Positions 44,880 to 55,400 of a stretch of 64,000 bases of DNA are shown in pieces. The stretch spans positions 27,806 to 91,805 of the forward strand of contig JAHQIW010000217.1 of the NCBI GenBank assembly GCA_019055375.1. Direction: 5' to 3'. The position numbers and the translations under genes were made by a program. How positions within the stretch are numbered: the stretch's first letter is position 1; each line of letters begins with the position of its first letter. Source of the stretch: Parelaphostrongylus tenuis (taxonomy: Eukaryota; Nematoda; Chromadorea; Rhabditida; Metastrongylidae). A model generated the notes under the pieces. It did no database searches. It had not been told where the DNA came from and was given only the letters and a program-made list of their open reading frames with translations.

Positions 44880-45480
44880 AACAGAAATGAGTGGTAGACA
44901 AAAAATTCGATCCTAGACGGGAGTCGAACCTGCTTTCAATTTCCAACGTTTCACGTGCCACTACTACAGCACCGAGGACACCGCTTACGCACCACTAATT
45001 CCTTAAAATCTTTGTACCATGGCTATCAGCCACCAGTTTCTAACAGGTTTGATCGGGTAAGCAACATCGCTCTTGAACCGCCCCCGATATGTGTGAAACG
45101 CGGGTTCAACTCTCGTCTGAGTCTGACTCGGTTTTATATCGGAGGCGCGCACAAATATTCCTAGCCCTCCAAACGAAGCGGACACGCTAGGCGGTCGAAC
45201 GACTCCTCACCCTTCTGCAAGGTTCATGAACCCCTTTCAAAATTTTAGTTCGTGTACGGATCGCTTACTAATGTTTTTCTCAAAAAGTCAGTCTTATTTG
45301 CTCATAGTTAGCACGGTTTTTGTTTTGTCTTGAGAATATGTTCACTGAAGGTGACTTCTGGCGTTACGTGATATTTTAGTGAGCTGATGTTCGATTGCTA
45401 GCGCATGGGATTTTGTTGGGTTGACAAGAAAATTTGCGGGCTTTTTCGTTTTTTGTTCACTATTATCTTCATGACTGTTT
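44880..45480. other. No gene seen; two tRNA-like B-box fragments
   Basis: 44,905-44,985 (-) has a B-box-like CAGGTTCGACTCCCGTCTAG next to GATCGAATTTT. 45,095-45,125 (+) has CGCGGGTTCAACTCTCGTCT. Neither has a full cloverleaf, so they are probably remnants of another tRNA-headed repeat. The rest is unassigned. Confidence 0.4.
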
Positions 45481-45483
45481 CGA

Positions 45484-45757
45484 AGAGCGCATGTAGCGCT
45501 CACAAGGTTAAAGGTTCGATCCCGCGATCATGGTTCGCCAAGCCATTCACCACTTCAAATTTGATAAATAGGCACCAGACTGCTCTCAGGTTTGTCTAGG
45601 AGGATATGCAGCTCTGACTCGGTACAGTCGGGAGGCCACCGCGAGTCATTGTAAAGGCCAGATTGCATTCAATCACCTCAAACGAGGTTGAAAATTGAAG
45701 ACTAGTGCATGGCTCATCCCTCAGGAATTGATCAACGCCGAGAGCTTTATCCTTTTT
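45484..45757 (+). repeat. tRNA-derived SINE, family A, copy 8 (A box damaged)
   Basis: Starts GAGCGCATGTAGCGCTCACA. The AGTGGTTAGAGG part of the head is deleted, but the B box AAAGGTTCGATCCCGCG, TGTCTAGGAGGATATGCAGC, CGGGAGGCCACCGCGAGTCA and the tail GATCAACGCCGAGAGCTTTA are all well kept. Confidence 0.9.
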
Positions 45758-45856
45758 TTCCTTTATTTTCTCATGTATTTCAATTTTTGTTTTTACTGTT
45801 GTTTAGAGCAGCTTCTAGCGGTTGTTTTGGTATATCACACTTATAACTATGTTTTA

Positions 45857-45993
45857 GGATGAAATTGTCCCGAGAACAAATACGTTCGTTGATGCTACAC
45901 GAGCATCGTTTGGGTTCAAGTGCTGCTTTGGCACGCAAGGATACTCGTGTAGCATCAGTAGTCGTTTTTGCTCTCGGGACAATTCCGTCTAGA
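45857..45993. mobile_element. Small fold-back element from a mariner transposase start
   Basis: Left arm 45,857-45,907 and right arm 45,942-45,993 are inverted copies (about 47 bp, near 87% identity) of a mariner gene start. The left arm reads MKLSREQIRSLMLHEHRL and continues GSSAALARKDTR through the loop. The start resembles the MKLSREQ element at 14,737 (+). It could come from a fold-back copying event during transposition. Confidence 0.8.
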
Positions 45994-46099
45994 ACAAATG
46001 GGTTTTTTCGGTTATAGGAGGGACACATGAGAAAGCATCCGATTTTTTAGGAGAGGAACCTTTTATAGGCGTCCCTCTCCATTCGACCGCTGCTTTATA

Positions 46100-46262
46100 G
46101 AACTTTTTTGACCAACAATAATCTGATAAGAATATAACATTTTCTGAGCCATGTATGTGCTATACAGGTTCCTGTTTCGTCCTATTGGGACTCATCAGTA
46201 GCACCATCCTTCGGTTCAGCCGATCCCTTAAGGTTATACTCCTCTATGAAGGAATCGACACC
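46100..46262 (-). mobile_element. Hammerhead-bearing small element, family B
   Basis: On the - strand, from about 46,262: GTGTCGATTCCTTCATAGAG, then GGCTGAACCGAAGGATGG, the hammerhead (46,204-46,157) and CATACATGGCTCAG. It shares these blocks with the decayed copy at 33,894-34,060 (+), which sets its rough limits. Exact ends and target duplication are not visible. Confidence 0.65.
46157..46204 (-). ncRNA. Hammerhead ribozyme, family B, intact
   Basis: On the - strand: stem I GTGCTA (46,204-46,199) pairs perfectly with TAGCAC (46,162-46,157). The core is CTGATGA (46,198-46,192). Stem II GTCC pairs with GGAC across CAATA. Core GAA is followed by A15.1, and stem III CAGG/CCTG has a two-base AA turn and the A-U closing pair. 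The expected cleavage is after the A at 46,163. The layout (stem I open, stem II GUCC...GGAC, tiny stem III) is very close to the known hammerheads of Penelope-like elements and of schistosome satellite repeats. Confidence 0.9.
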
Positions 46263-46430
46263 GGGCAGTAAATCACCGCAAGTTAGGCGATGGGATTCAA
46301 TGGCATTGTAGTGACCGGCAGTCGAGCTTGTGGCTTTTAAACGCTTCAAAACCTTGCTTTTAAAAGCTGGCTACTAATTTCATCATGTGACATGCGGGGA
46401 TTGATTGCTCGATCCGGTCGCTGCATCTCG
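46205..46430. other. Junction region between worm-like DNA and satellite
   Basis: 46,262-46,390 matches nothing else here. From about 46,430 the sequence starts to align, with many mismatches, to the satellite unit, and the first secure match is the CGACTCTTTCGACGG block near 46,488. Confidence 0.5.
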
Positions 46431-49400
46431 TCTGTGAAGTCCCTTCACAAAAGAAAATTAGTGAACCGGACCAGAGCCGTAGTCATCGCCGACTCTTTCG
46501 ACGGAGCAATGCTCAAACAGGCGCCTCTGCCACCCCGCGGACGCCGGCGCTATTGGCGAATCCCGAGGCCGGAGCAGGCTTCAGGACTGTCTGAAATTGA
46601 GAACACGCAGCCGGACTCCTCTTCGCAACATGTTGACAGGCATCCCAGTATCCCTGATGCAGTGCTACTGGAAAAGGGACCTGGGTCTCCCGACTCACCT
46701 CGAGAAGCGTCCCTTTTGCTACCTGCGCAAGCCTCGAAGATGGACATCGCTCAACTAGCAATGGTTAGTGTCCCCAGTAACTCATCTGACAGTGATGAGT
46801 CCTGACTCGTTGAACGGAAATACGATTGAGGTTGATAGGAGGGCCATACTCCCCCGTTCCGGTAAGTGTCAAGAGACCGCTGTACCCCATTCAGAAAGCG
46901 TGTCCACCTCTGCCGCTTACAGCTTGTCACAACTCGTTGCGGTTTCCAGAAAGCCTTTTTTTATTGTGAAAAACCTATCAGAGAGTATATCGGCGCCATC
47001 CGTAAGCTTTGCGAGTAGCAGACGCATATAAGATCCGTATTCCCATCGTGCAAGTGCATGCAGCAGCGTTTCAGTCAATTCGTGAGCTCCCTGCGTGACA
47101 ATACTACTAGTAAACATTCGAGTGCTGGACGCCTATCGACTTGCTTGCTGGATTCATGGATGTCGAGACAGCACCTGTCCTGCTTCGAAACACTGTCACA
47201 CAGTGCAGAGAAGAAATGGACCCTGAGGTCACACCGCAGCGTCGTGCGAACTGAGGTTAGGGCAGCTCCTATATAGAGGTGCCCCAATATCAACTCGAGA
47301 TGTAGGACACCAAGTCCCCGTGTTCATTGACGCACAGAGCCATCTCCGTTCCCATCAACCACGACCTGAGGCTTGACTCCCTTTAGGCAACTCAAGAGTG
47401 TGTCTCGTATTGGAAAACTGGTGATGTGGGGCTGTAGCCAGAAATCTCAGCTTTTGAGTGGTTACTAACGCTTTTACGAAAAGTTCGTAGAAAACGTGGC
47501 CCCACGCGAAAGTATTAGACGGGTGGCTGATTGCTAGATAGTCCATAGTTCAGCCCATGATGCAACTCGAGGACTGACCTTAACCACACGTGTAACCAGC
47601 AAACATTGCCTGACTTGTATAGCAGGATTAAATACGAGCAAACAGACCGATTCCCTGGCGTTAATGAGCTCTCTTAAGACGCGATAGGCCAACGCTTGCG
47701 ATCAACGAAGCCCCTCGATATAAAAACAAGAAGGAGAGAAGGCTCTATCTCTCAGCAATGTAAGGCTTGATAGAATGGATACTCATCGGGAACACCTGAG
47801 ACTGTAGCCTGCCTCAATGTGGGTAAAAAATGTTACACGCGAGTTTTTTTTAGATATAACAATGACTCGGACTAAATAATTTTTTCACAGGAGTGCGGGT
47901 TTATCCTTCTCACTGTGTCATGTTAGGCGTTCGAATACAGTCGCTGTAGTCTTTCATCTCACAAGTTGGGACGGGTTCATGTGTTGCTGCACCAACAGTC
48001 TGGTCGGAAGATGCCCTAGAGGATAGAAGCTCCTAGGTCCCGACCTCCTTTCGACGGAATAGGCCTGCGTGGATCTCAATCGCCTCTGACACCCTCACAA
48101 GAAGAGTGAGAGGCACGCAGAGCTGACTGCTTCACATAAATGACGGCGCATGGACGAGCTCATTGTAACATTGACAGGTTAATCCCAAGTATCCTGTGTG
48201 GCCGCTACGCTGAAAGTGTGTACGCACTGATGGCAATTCTCCCGACTTAACCTCGCCGAGAAAAGCATTAGTAGTGTCGACCCGTTGTTGCCCCTTTGTT
48301 CCCAATACCACTCAGAAGAGACCCGAGGTACTGTTCGTGTGTCCCTCTAGAAGTCTCTCTGACATTGATTGCATCTACTTGATCTCGTTGATCACGCTTG
48401 ATAAATAAAACACGTAGGCGAAGAGATCACCCAAGTTGTATGAGGGCGTCAATTCGCCACACGTGCGGGTTACAGTCGCGGAATGTACCCTCATGCGCGG
48501 AAGCACCCCGTCCGCAACTCGAGAAAAAACCATGAGGATGAAGCTGTCCCCCTTTTCCAAAGTCGAGATCGAAGCCCCGACTAACCCTGAAACTGCATGC
48601 GGTGATTCCAGAGCAATTCGTGAGCCCCGTCTGAACATGTCAGGTGAGTTCAGCTCGACCCTTGCTTGATGGATAGCGATGTCTGAGACACAAAGTCGCT
48701 GCCCAAAAACTGTCACAAGTATAACCCGGAGGATACTGGACGCGTGGCAGATGTAGGTTGACCCTGATGAGTGTCACACCAGCAGTTCGCGACTCTTAAT
48801 TGGGATGCTCCCATGTGGCACCGATCCATCCTTATCAGTAGCCATCCGAGTAGCCCCAGTGATGAGGCACGAACGCTTCCCTGCATTTTTTTTTCCTCCA
48901 GAGCAGCTCCCCGTTCCCCACATCAAACACGACCATGGTCAGGACAGGGGCTTGACTCCCTGATTAGGCAAGGCTCCAGAAGGTTCCCGGTGTTAGTGTC
49001 TTCCTGTAAATATTTTCTCACAAAAGTCTTAGAGCTAAAGAGCCTTTAACAATGGATGTGACGCTTATTGTGTCCACCAAAGGGAGCAAACCATTGTACC
49101 GCGTGGTTGGTGATGCCGGCCATCGGGAAGACGTTCGTTGGTTCGTTTCCCTTCCACAACATCTCACTACATTTTTTCTGATGTTATTTTTTGGTGTTTA
49201 GTATTGAAGGTTCTACTTATCCATTATGAGGCGACAGTTGGAAAGCCGACCTCATTCTCTGGGGAGGACCAAGGGAGGAACTTGCAAGGCCTAGAGAGTA
49301 CCAAGTTCGATCAGAGGCAACTCGATGGACTGATCCGTGTACCCCAGGGAATGCGCTTCGAGAGTAGTAATCGTTTCATGAGAGCTCGTATTCTGGGCTT

Positions 49401-52400
49401 AGAACTATTAAGACGCGGTACAGCCTCACATCACCGGGTTTTTGGACAACCTTTCCAAACAAAGCCCCTCAAGAACACTGACTGGACTTAACGCTGGCTT
49501 CTCTCAGCAAGGAGGGTTATGCGATCGGTACGGGGAACCCTGAGATTGTACATGACACCTCAGATGCGGCATATACACCGTATAAGCGACGGAGAGCCCT
49601 GAGACAATGCACAGACAAGGAGTCAGGGGTTTCCTTGCAGGGTCTGCATTGAATACCAGTCTAGTCTTTCATTTCACAAGGTGAAGGGATGTCTGCAGCC
49701 ACCTCGATGGATAGAACATAATCTTATTTTGATTTGTCCTATAGAGAAAGCCCTAGGTTTACGCCGTACTCCTATAGAATGCGAAAGTCGGAATGTCCTC
49801 ACATGCCCTCTGACACCCTTGAGAAAGCGAGGAAGCACGCAGTCCCAGAGGCTCACTGCTTCAAAATTGGACGGACTCACTGATCTATCTTGATACATTG
49901 ACTAGGAGCTATCCCAGCTATGCAATCCCTGTGGCTAATCGGAGATAAGCAGGACATCCTGGGTCCCTCACCGTATTTAATGTCCTTACCTTCGAGAACA
50001 GAAGAGCGTCATAGGCAAATTTGCCCTGTCAGCCTGCCAATAGCCGATCGAAATGAGGACGTCCTTGCTAGGCTGTTTCCAGTTCGTAACTCGGACAGGG
50101 ATAGTGCATTGAACACTATCGTAATGGGCTTTGAACGCATACACCACGATAAGAGCTTTTTTGAAGTGGCCATCACCGCCGATATGAAGTCACGTAAAGA
50201 ATGTACCCCAGGTCCCCGCCACCACTCGATCCGTGCAGGGAGTACAGACAATCGGACTCCCCTATCCAAGCGATCCGAATAGAGGCCCACTGGTCCTCCT
50301 GCTCACTAGCTTATGTACTTCAGAGCAATTTCGATAAGTGCAGTCCCCGGATAACATTTCAGGAAGCGGCTGACTTGCTTGATGGATGTCACGGAGATTT
50401 GACAAAAAAAGCATCTCGCACAATAACCACTGTCAGTAATGACTGTTAGAGAGGACCCTGGAGGTCAAGATGTACCAGCATCGCGAAGACTTTAGGGAGC
50501 TCTCATGAGGAAACTGTGCCCGCAAAATCAACTCGTAGCAGTGGGCAGTTGATGAGGCCCGCTTCCCCGGCATTGACTCCAGAGCCATCCCCCGTTCCCC
50601 ATCAAACACGACCTGAGGTCGCCTTGGAGCAGACCCCATTCTTAGGCCAACTCAGTAGTGTTCGGGTTCCTCCGTGTTACCACCGCAGGATGATCTACGT
50701 GTCGTATCAAAAATAGTAAAATGTGAGACAGCTAAAGCGTTGTTCCTTTATATTGGTAATTACTTCTATAGATGAACCGAGATAACAGATGACGCTGGCA
50801 ATCGGACCATAGAAGGAGTAAAAGTAACACTAGAAAAAGGTGTCGAGGCAAGTTACAAGTTCAGCAGAGCAACTCGAGGACTGCTCCGGTGTATACCCCC
50901 AAATTAGCCTCGAGCTGGAGGGAAGGGAGTGATTCCCCTGGCTTAGACTCAAGAGTAGGCCATCGCTTTCCACAAAGCCCCCTCCTAAGTGGAGGCTTCC
51001 TACACTCAGCAAGAGGTATGAGGGAGGGACACTGAGAAGCTTTGACTGCGCCTATCTGTCTTTATAATAGCGGCCGTACACACACGAGAAGCCCTGACTC
51101 GAAATGAAGAAAGGCCGACGTGCGTCTTACTTCTCGCAGTGTGCTCACATATATTTGACCATATACAGGGTACAGTAGTCTTTGCATTCTCACAGTAAGG
51201 TGATATGGAGTAATCGAATGTCTGCGAACCAACTTGGAGTCCCAAGCTTTGATATCTCTGGGCTTTAGAGAACCGCCGCCTACTTGGCGGCTAGGGTCCC
51301 CGTCTCCTTTCGAGTTTTCGAAACGTAATGCCTCCACATGCCTCTGGACACCCCCGAAAGCCCCCTTTTTGAGAGGCGATTGTTCGAACGGAAGATGCTC
51401 AGCTGCTTCAAAAATTAAGAGACCGTGAGCATGTGTTTCACGGCACACGTCCTCAATGTGTAACGTATCTGGACAGGGAATACCCAGTAACCCTTGACAG
51501 AGCTCCTTTTCAGTGTCGGTCATTACGTGTAGAATTATCAAGGTACGATCAGCGCGGTGTCCTCCCGAAGGATTACTCACTGCCGATCGAGTAGCTGTAC
51601 CCCTTTGAACGTGCCCACGAATAAGCCTCGAGGAGACATGACTCCTAGTATTTGGCTTGCAAAGAGTCCGATTTCGTAACCTCGACTTCTAGTCAGCGAC
51701 TCCTGACTTCGTGGAAGCAAACACCGAGGGAAAGGTATGTAAAAATCGAGTAGGTCAACCAGCTTCTCACTTATGTCGGCTCTGCTTTCTAAAGCAGTCG
51801 AATTTTGGACGAGTGACACTGAATTACCCCCGAGGGTTCTGCCCAGCCGCCACTGAGAAAAACAATGAGACTTCCCCCTCCAAGCGAGATAGGCCGATTT
51901 CCCCGTGCACTGCACGGGTCAGAGCAATCCTGTGAGCCCCCGTGGAAACATGTCACCGGCAGATTCGGATGCAGCGTCGCGGCTTGATGGAGGCTCGAGA
52001 CAGGGTCCGCGAACAACGAAACACCGTGTCACAATAGTCAATCTGTAATTGGCGAGATGGGATACCTGAGGTCACACGCCGCATCGCGAAAGTGCGACAG
52101 CTGCATATTGGGCCATTTCCAAAATCAATCTCAGTGAAGTTAGCTTCTAGATGACGCCTAGCGTTCCCCGCATTGTATGCATCCAGAGCCATCCCCATTT
52201 ACCAAGAAAACATCAACACAGCACGATCCTTGAAGTGGCTTGACTCCCTTAGGCAACTCTCAACTGGTTAGTTCCCGTTAGTACTACTAATTCTCTACAC
52301 GTTGCATGTGCTCTTCGAGAAGTGCACATCGGGCCCAATCCGTCTAGAGCGAAGTGAGGTACCCACTTAAGGTTCAGATTCAGAGCAACACTCCGATGTG

Positions 52401-55400
52401 GAAAAATAATTTTGTTGATGGACGAGCTTGTTTCCGTGATGTACACAAATTGCCTCGAGATGACCAAGGGTCTTTCCGAGCATGTTAACCCTGGACTTAG
52501 ACATCAAGAACCGCCGACTAGGCCACCTTATCCACAAGCCCCTCAAGAGGACGCGGCTTACTCGCTCTCAGCACATAAGGTATGAGGGAAGGCGGCAACC
52601 CTGAGGAGAGTGACTTAAGCTTTGCCTCATTGATTGCATTACTTTAATGGGCATATGCATTACACCCGAGAAGGCACACGTTGACTCTTGCGAAGAGTCG
52701 CAGGCCGAGGTGAGTTATCTTGACAAGTTGTGCATTGAATACAGTCTAGTCTTTCATCGGTCTATCTTCAAGGTTGATAGGTATATGCTCTGCACCTCCA
52801 CCTGTTGACGTTACCTATAGAGAAAGCCATAGATGTCCGCACAACGCGAAACTCGTTTCCATGCGGAATTGCCTCACATGCCTTGCCCACCCGAGAGGCA
52901 CGCAAGCAGCTCATTGGCTTTCATACAATTTGACGGCAGGCCTGATGGCTACTGGCACCTTGAACATTCGAACACGACGAATCCCAGTATCCCTGTGCAA
53001 GGAAATCTGGAAAGGGCCCCTGGGGTCTCCCGAATCACCTCCCGCGCGTGAGAAGCGACCTTTTGCGCATGCAAGCCTTACAGAAGAGAACTCGCTGAGG
53101 GTGTGCCCTCGAGTAGCACGCGACAGGTACCCGTCACTGTCGATCTTCCGCTTGAACAAACACTTGTGAGGGGAACTGTTGAGGCTCGGGCCGATCCCGA
53201 CTTCGTATCTTCTGTATTATATCAGGCGTACCGAAAGTCTGCTACCCAGCAGGTCCCAGTCCGCAACGAGCATCGGTTACTGTTAATTTAGGATCGTGAG
53301 AAAAACATGAGGACTTCCCCCTCCAAGCGAGATGAGGCCCGATTCCCCTGCACTGCATGCAGAGCAATTCCGTGAGCCCCCTGAAACATGTCAGGAGCCT
53401 CGACTTGCTTGATGGATGTCGAGACAGTCCGCAAAAACACTGTCACAAGTAGAGAGGGACCCTGAGGTCACACCAGCATCGCGAAGGAGCTCCATGGGCC
53501 CCAAATCAACTCGAGATGAGAGGCCCGCTTCCCCTGCATTGACTCCAGAGCCATCCCTCCGTTCCCCATCAAACACGACCTGAGGCTTGACTCCCTTTAG
53601 GCAACTCCAGAGGTCCCGGTGCGGAACTACCGGTGCTGAACCACTAAGTCTCTGAGCGTTGAGACTGCACAAGTTCAGACTCACAGGCCGAGCAGCAACC
53701 TCGAAAGGAAGCGCCTCCGCCTGAGTCTGTACCCAATGCCTCGCAGGCTATGAGCACGGCGATTCCCTGTGGAGGTAGCTATGCTACTCTTGTACCGACG
53801 GTGGTAGTGTAAGGCCACCTTGTCGTACCATACAAGCCCCACCTCGAGAGAAACGTGAGGTCAGGAGTGGCTGCTTCTAATGGTTCACTCAGCAATCTAG
53901 GCTCTACAACGGAATTTATGATACGGGACAAAGGACCCTCGAGATTTTGCCCACCGCTTGCGTCTCATTTATGTGGCATTATATACATTGTTTCCTGACG
54001 GATTCAGCCACTGATCGAACAGGACGGCCATAGTTGTTTCCTTGCAGTGGCTTGAATTGAGAACCGTCCTAGTCTACTTACATCTCACAAGTGACTACTA
54101 ACTCGGGATTATGTCGTAAAAACACGTGCCGCACCGACTTTATTGAGAATTGTTTTCCTTTGTCACCATTTTCCATTTTTTCTAACAAAGCTGCAAACGG
54201 ATAAAGCCCTAGGGTTCCTCTAGCCCGATCAATACCTTTCGATCGGAAATGACACACTCACAGCTCTGACATGTGCATGTCTGGAGAGGCACACGCAGTA
54301 AGGGCGTGGACGTGCTTCAAAATTGGACGGAGCTCATGACTCCTCACTTGAACACCTTGGAATGCGGAAGGAAAAAAATTGCCGAGCTATTCCCTGGTGG
54401 TCATATTGGTAGAACAGGATGCACCATATGGGACAACGAGCTAACACTCCTCGTGTAAGGCGATCATCCTCGAGATAGCGTCGTACGTATTTGCCCTAGC
54501 CTAGGTCCTCAGAAGTACACAATGATGCACTACTATGACTCAGATAAAAGTGCTTGTCGCTACGTAATCTTGCAGGTACAGAGACTCCTGACTGCGTTGA
54601 ACAACAGTAGCAGAGGTTGAAAGGGACATCCCCGCCGTAAGTCAGTCGAGTAATCCTTGTTACCCCAGGTCCCGCCGCAAACTCGAGATAAAAACATGAG
54701 ACTATGTCCCCCCTCATGAGCTGAAAGATGTGTGAGGGAAAGGCCTCCGATTCAGCACACCATGCCAGCTGCTGCAGAGCTAACATTCGCCTTCAGGCCT
54801 AATGTTGTGTTTTGGCGAGGTCTGTATAACCAGCCGCGTGAGCCCCCTGAAACATAAGCAATGTGGGGCACGAAAGTCAGCCTCGAACGTTGAATTTGAT
54901 GGATTGTCGAGAAGACCAAGCCGCAAAAAAACAGACTAATTCGGTCACAAGTATATTGTTGATCACGAATTGACGATGGTGGATCCCATGAAGAGGATCA
55001 CGTTACCAGCATGTTGCCAGAAGGGAGCGAGTGAGCTCCATTTGAAGGGGCTACCACGTAATCAGACTTCCATCTAAACACAATGAGATGAGGCCCGCAT
55101 TAGCCTCCTGCATACGTAAGACTCCACAATGAGCCCATGTGAAGTACGCATCCGGGGCTGTCACCGAAGTCAACTACAGAATTCAGCACCTTGTAGGGTT
55201 TCTCTTGACTCCCTTCCTTACGAGCCAATTCAGTCACGGCCAATGCACGTGAATTCCCAACTCTACTACGGATCCGCTTCGCTGCCGCGCATCCGTGAGC
55301 CTGTCCGTAACCAAATGTAGAAGCTTTTTCACTGTGATGTTGTAACACACGGTGCCAACGTCTTAGTGGTAGACAGGATCATATCTAATGTAGGTACCAA

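Noticed and set aside
46392..46805. 137-codon + strand open frame across the junction
   Set aside because: Its first part has no motif and its second part is satellite read in frame; it is not a gene.
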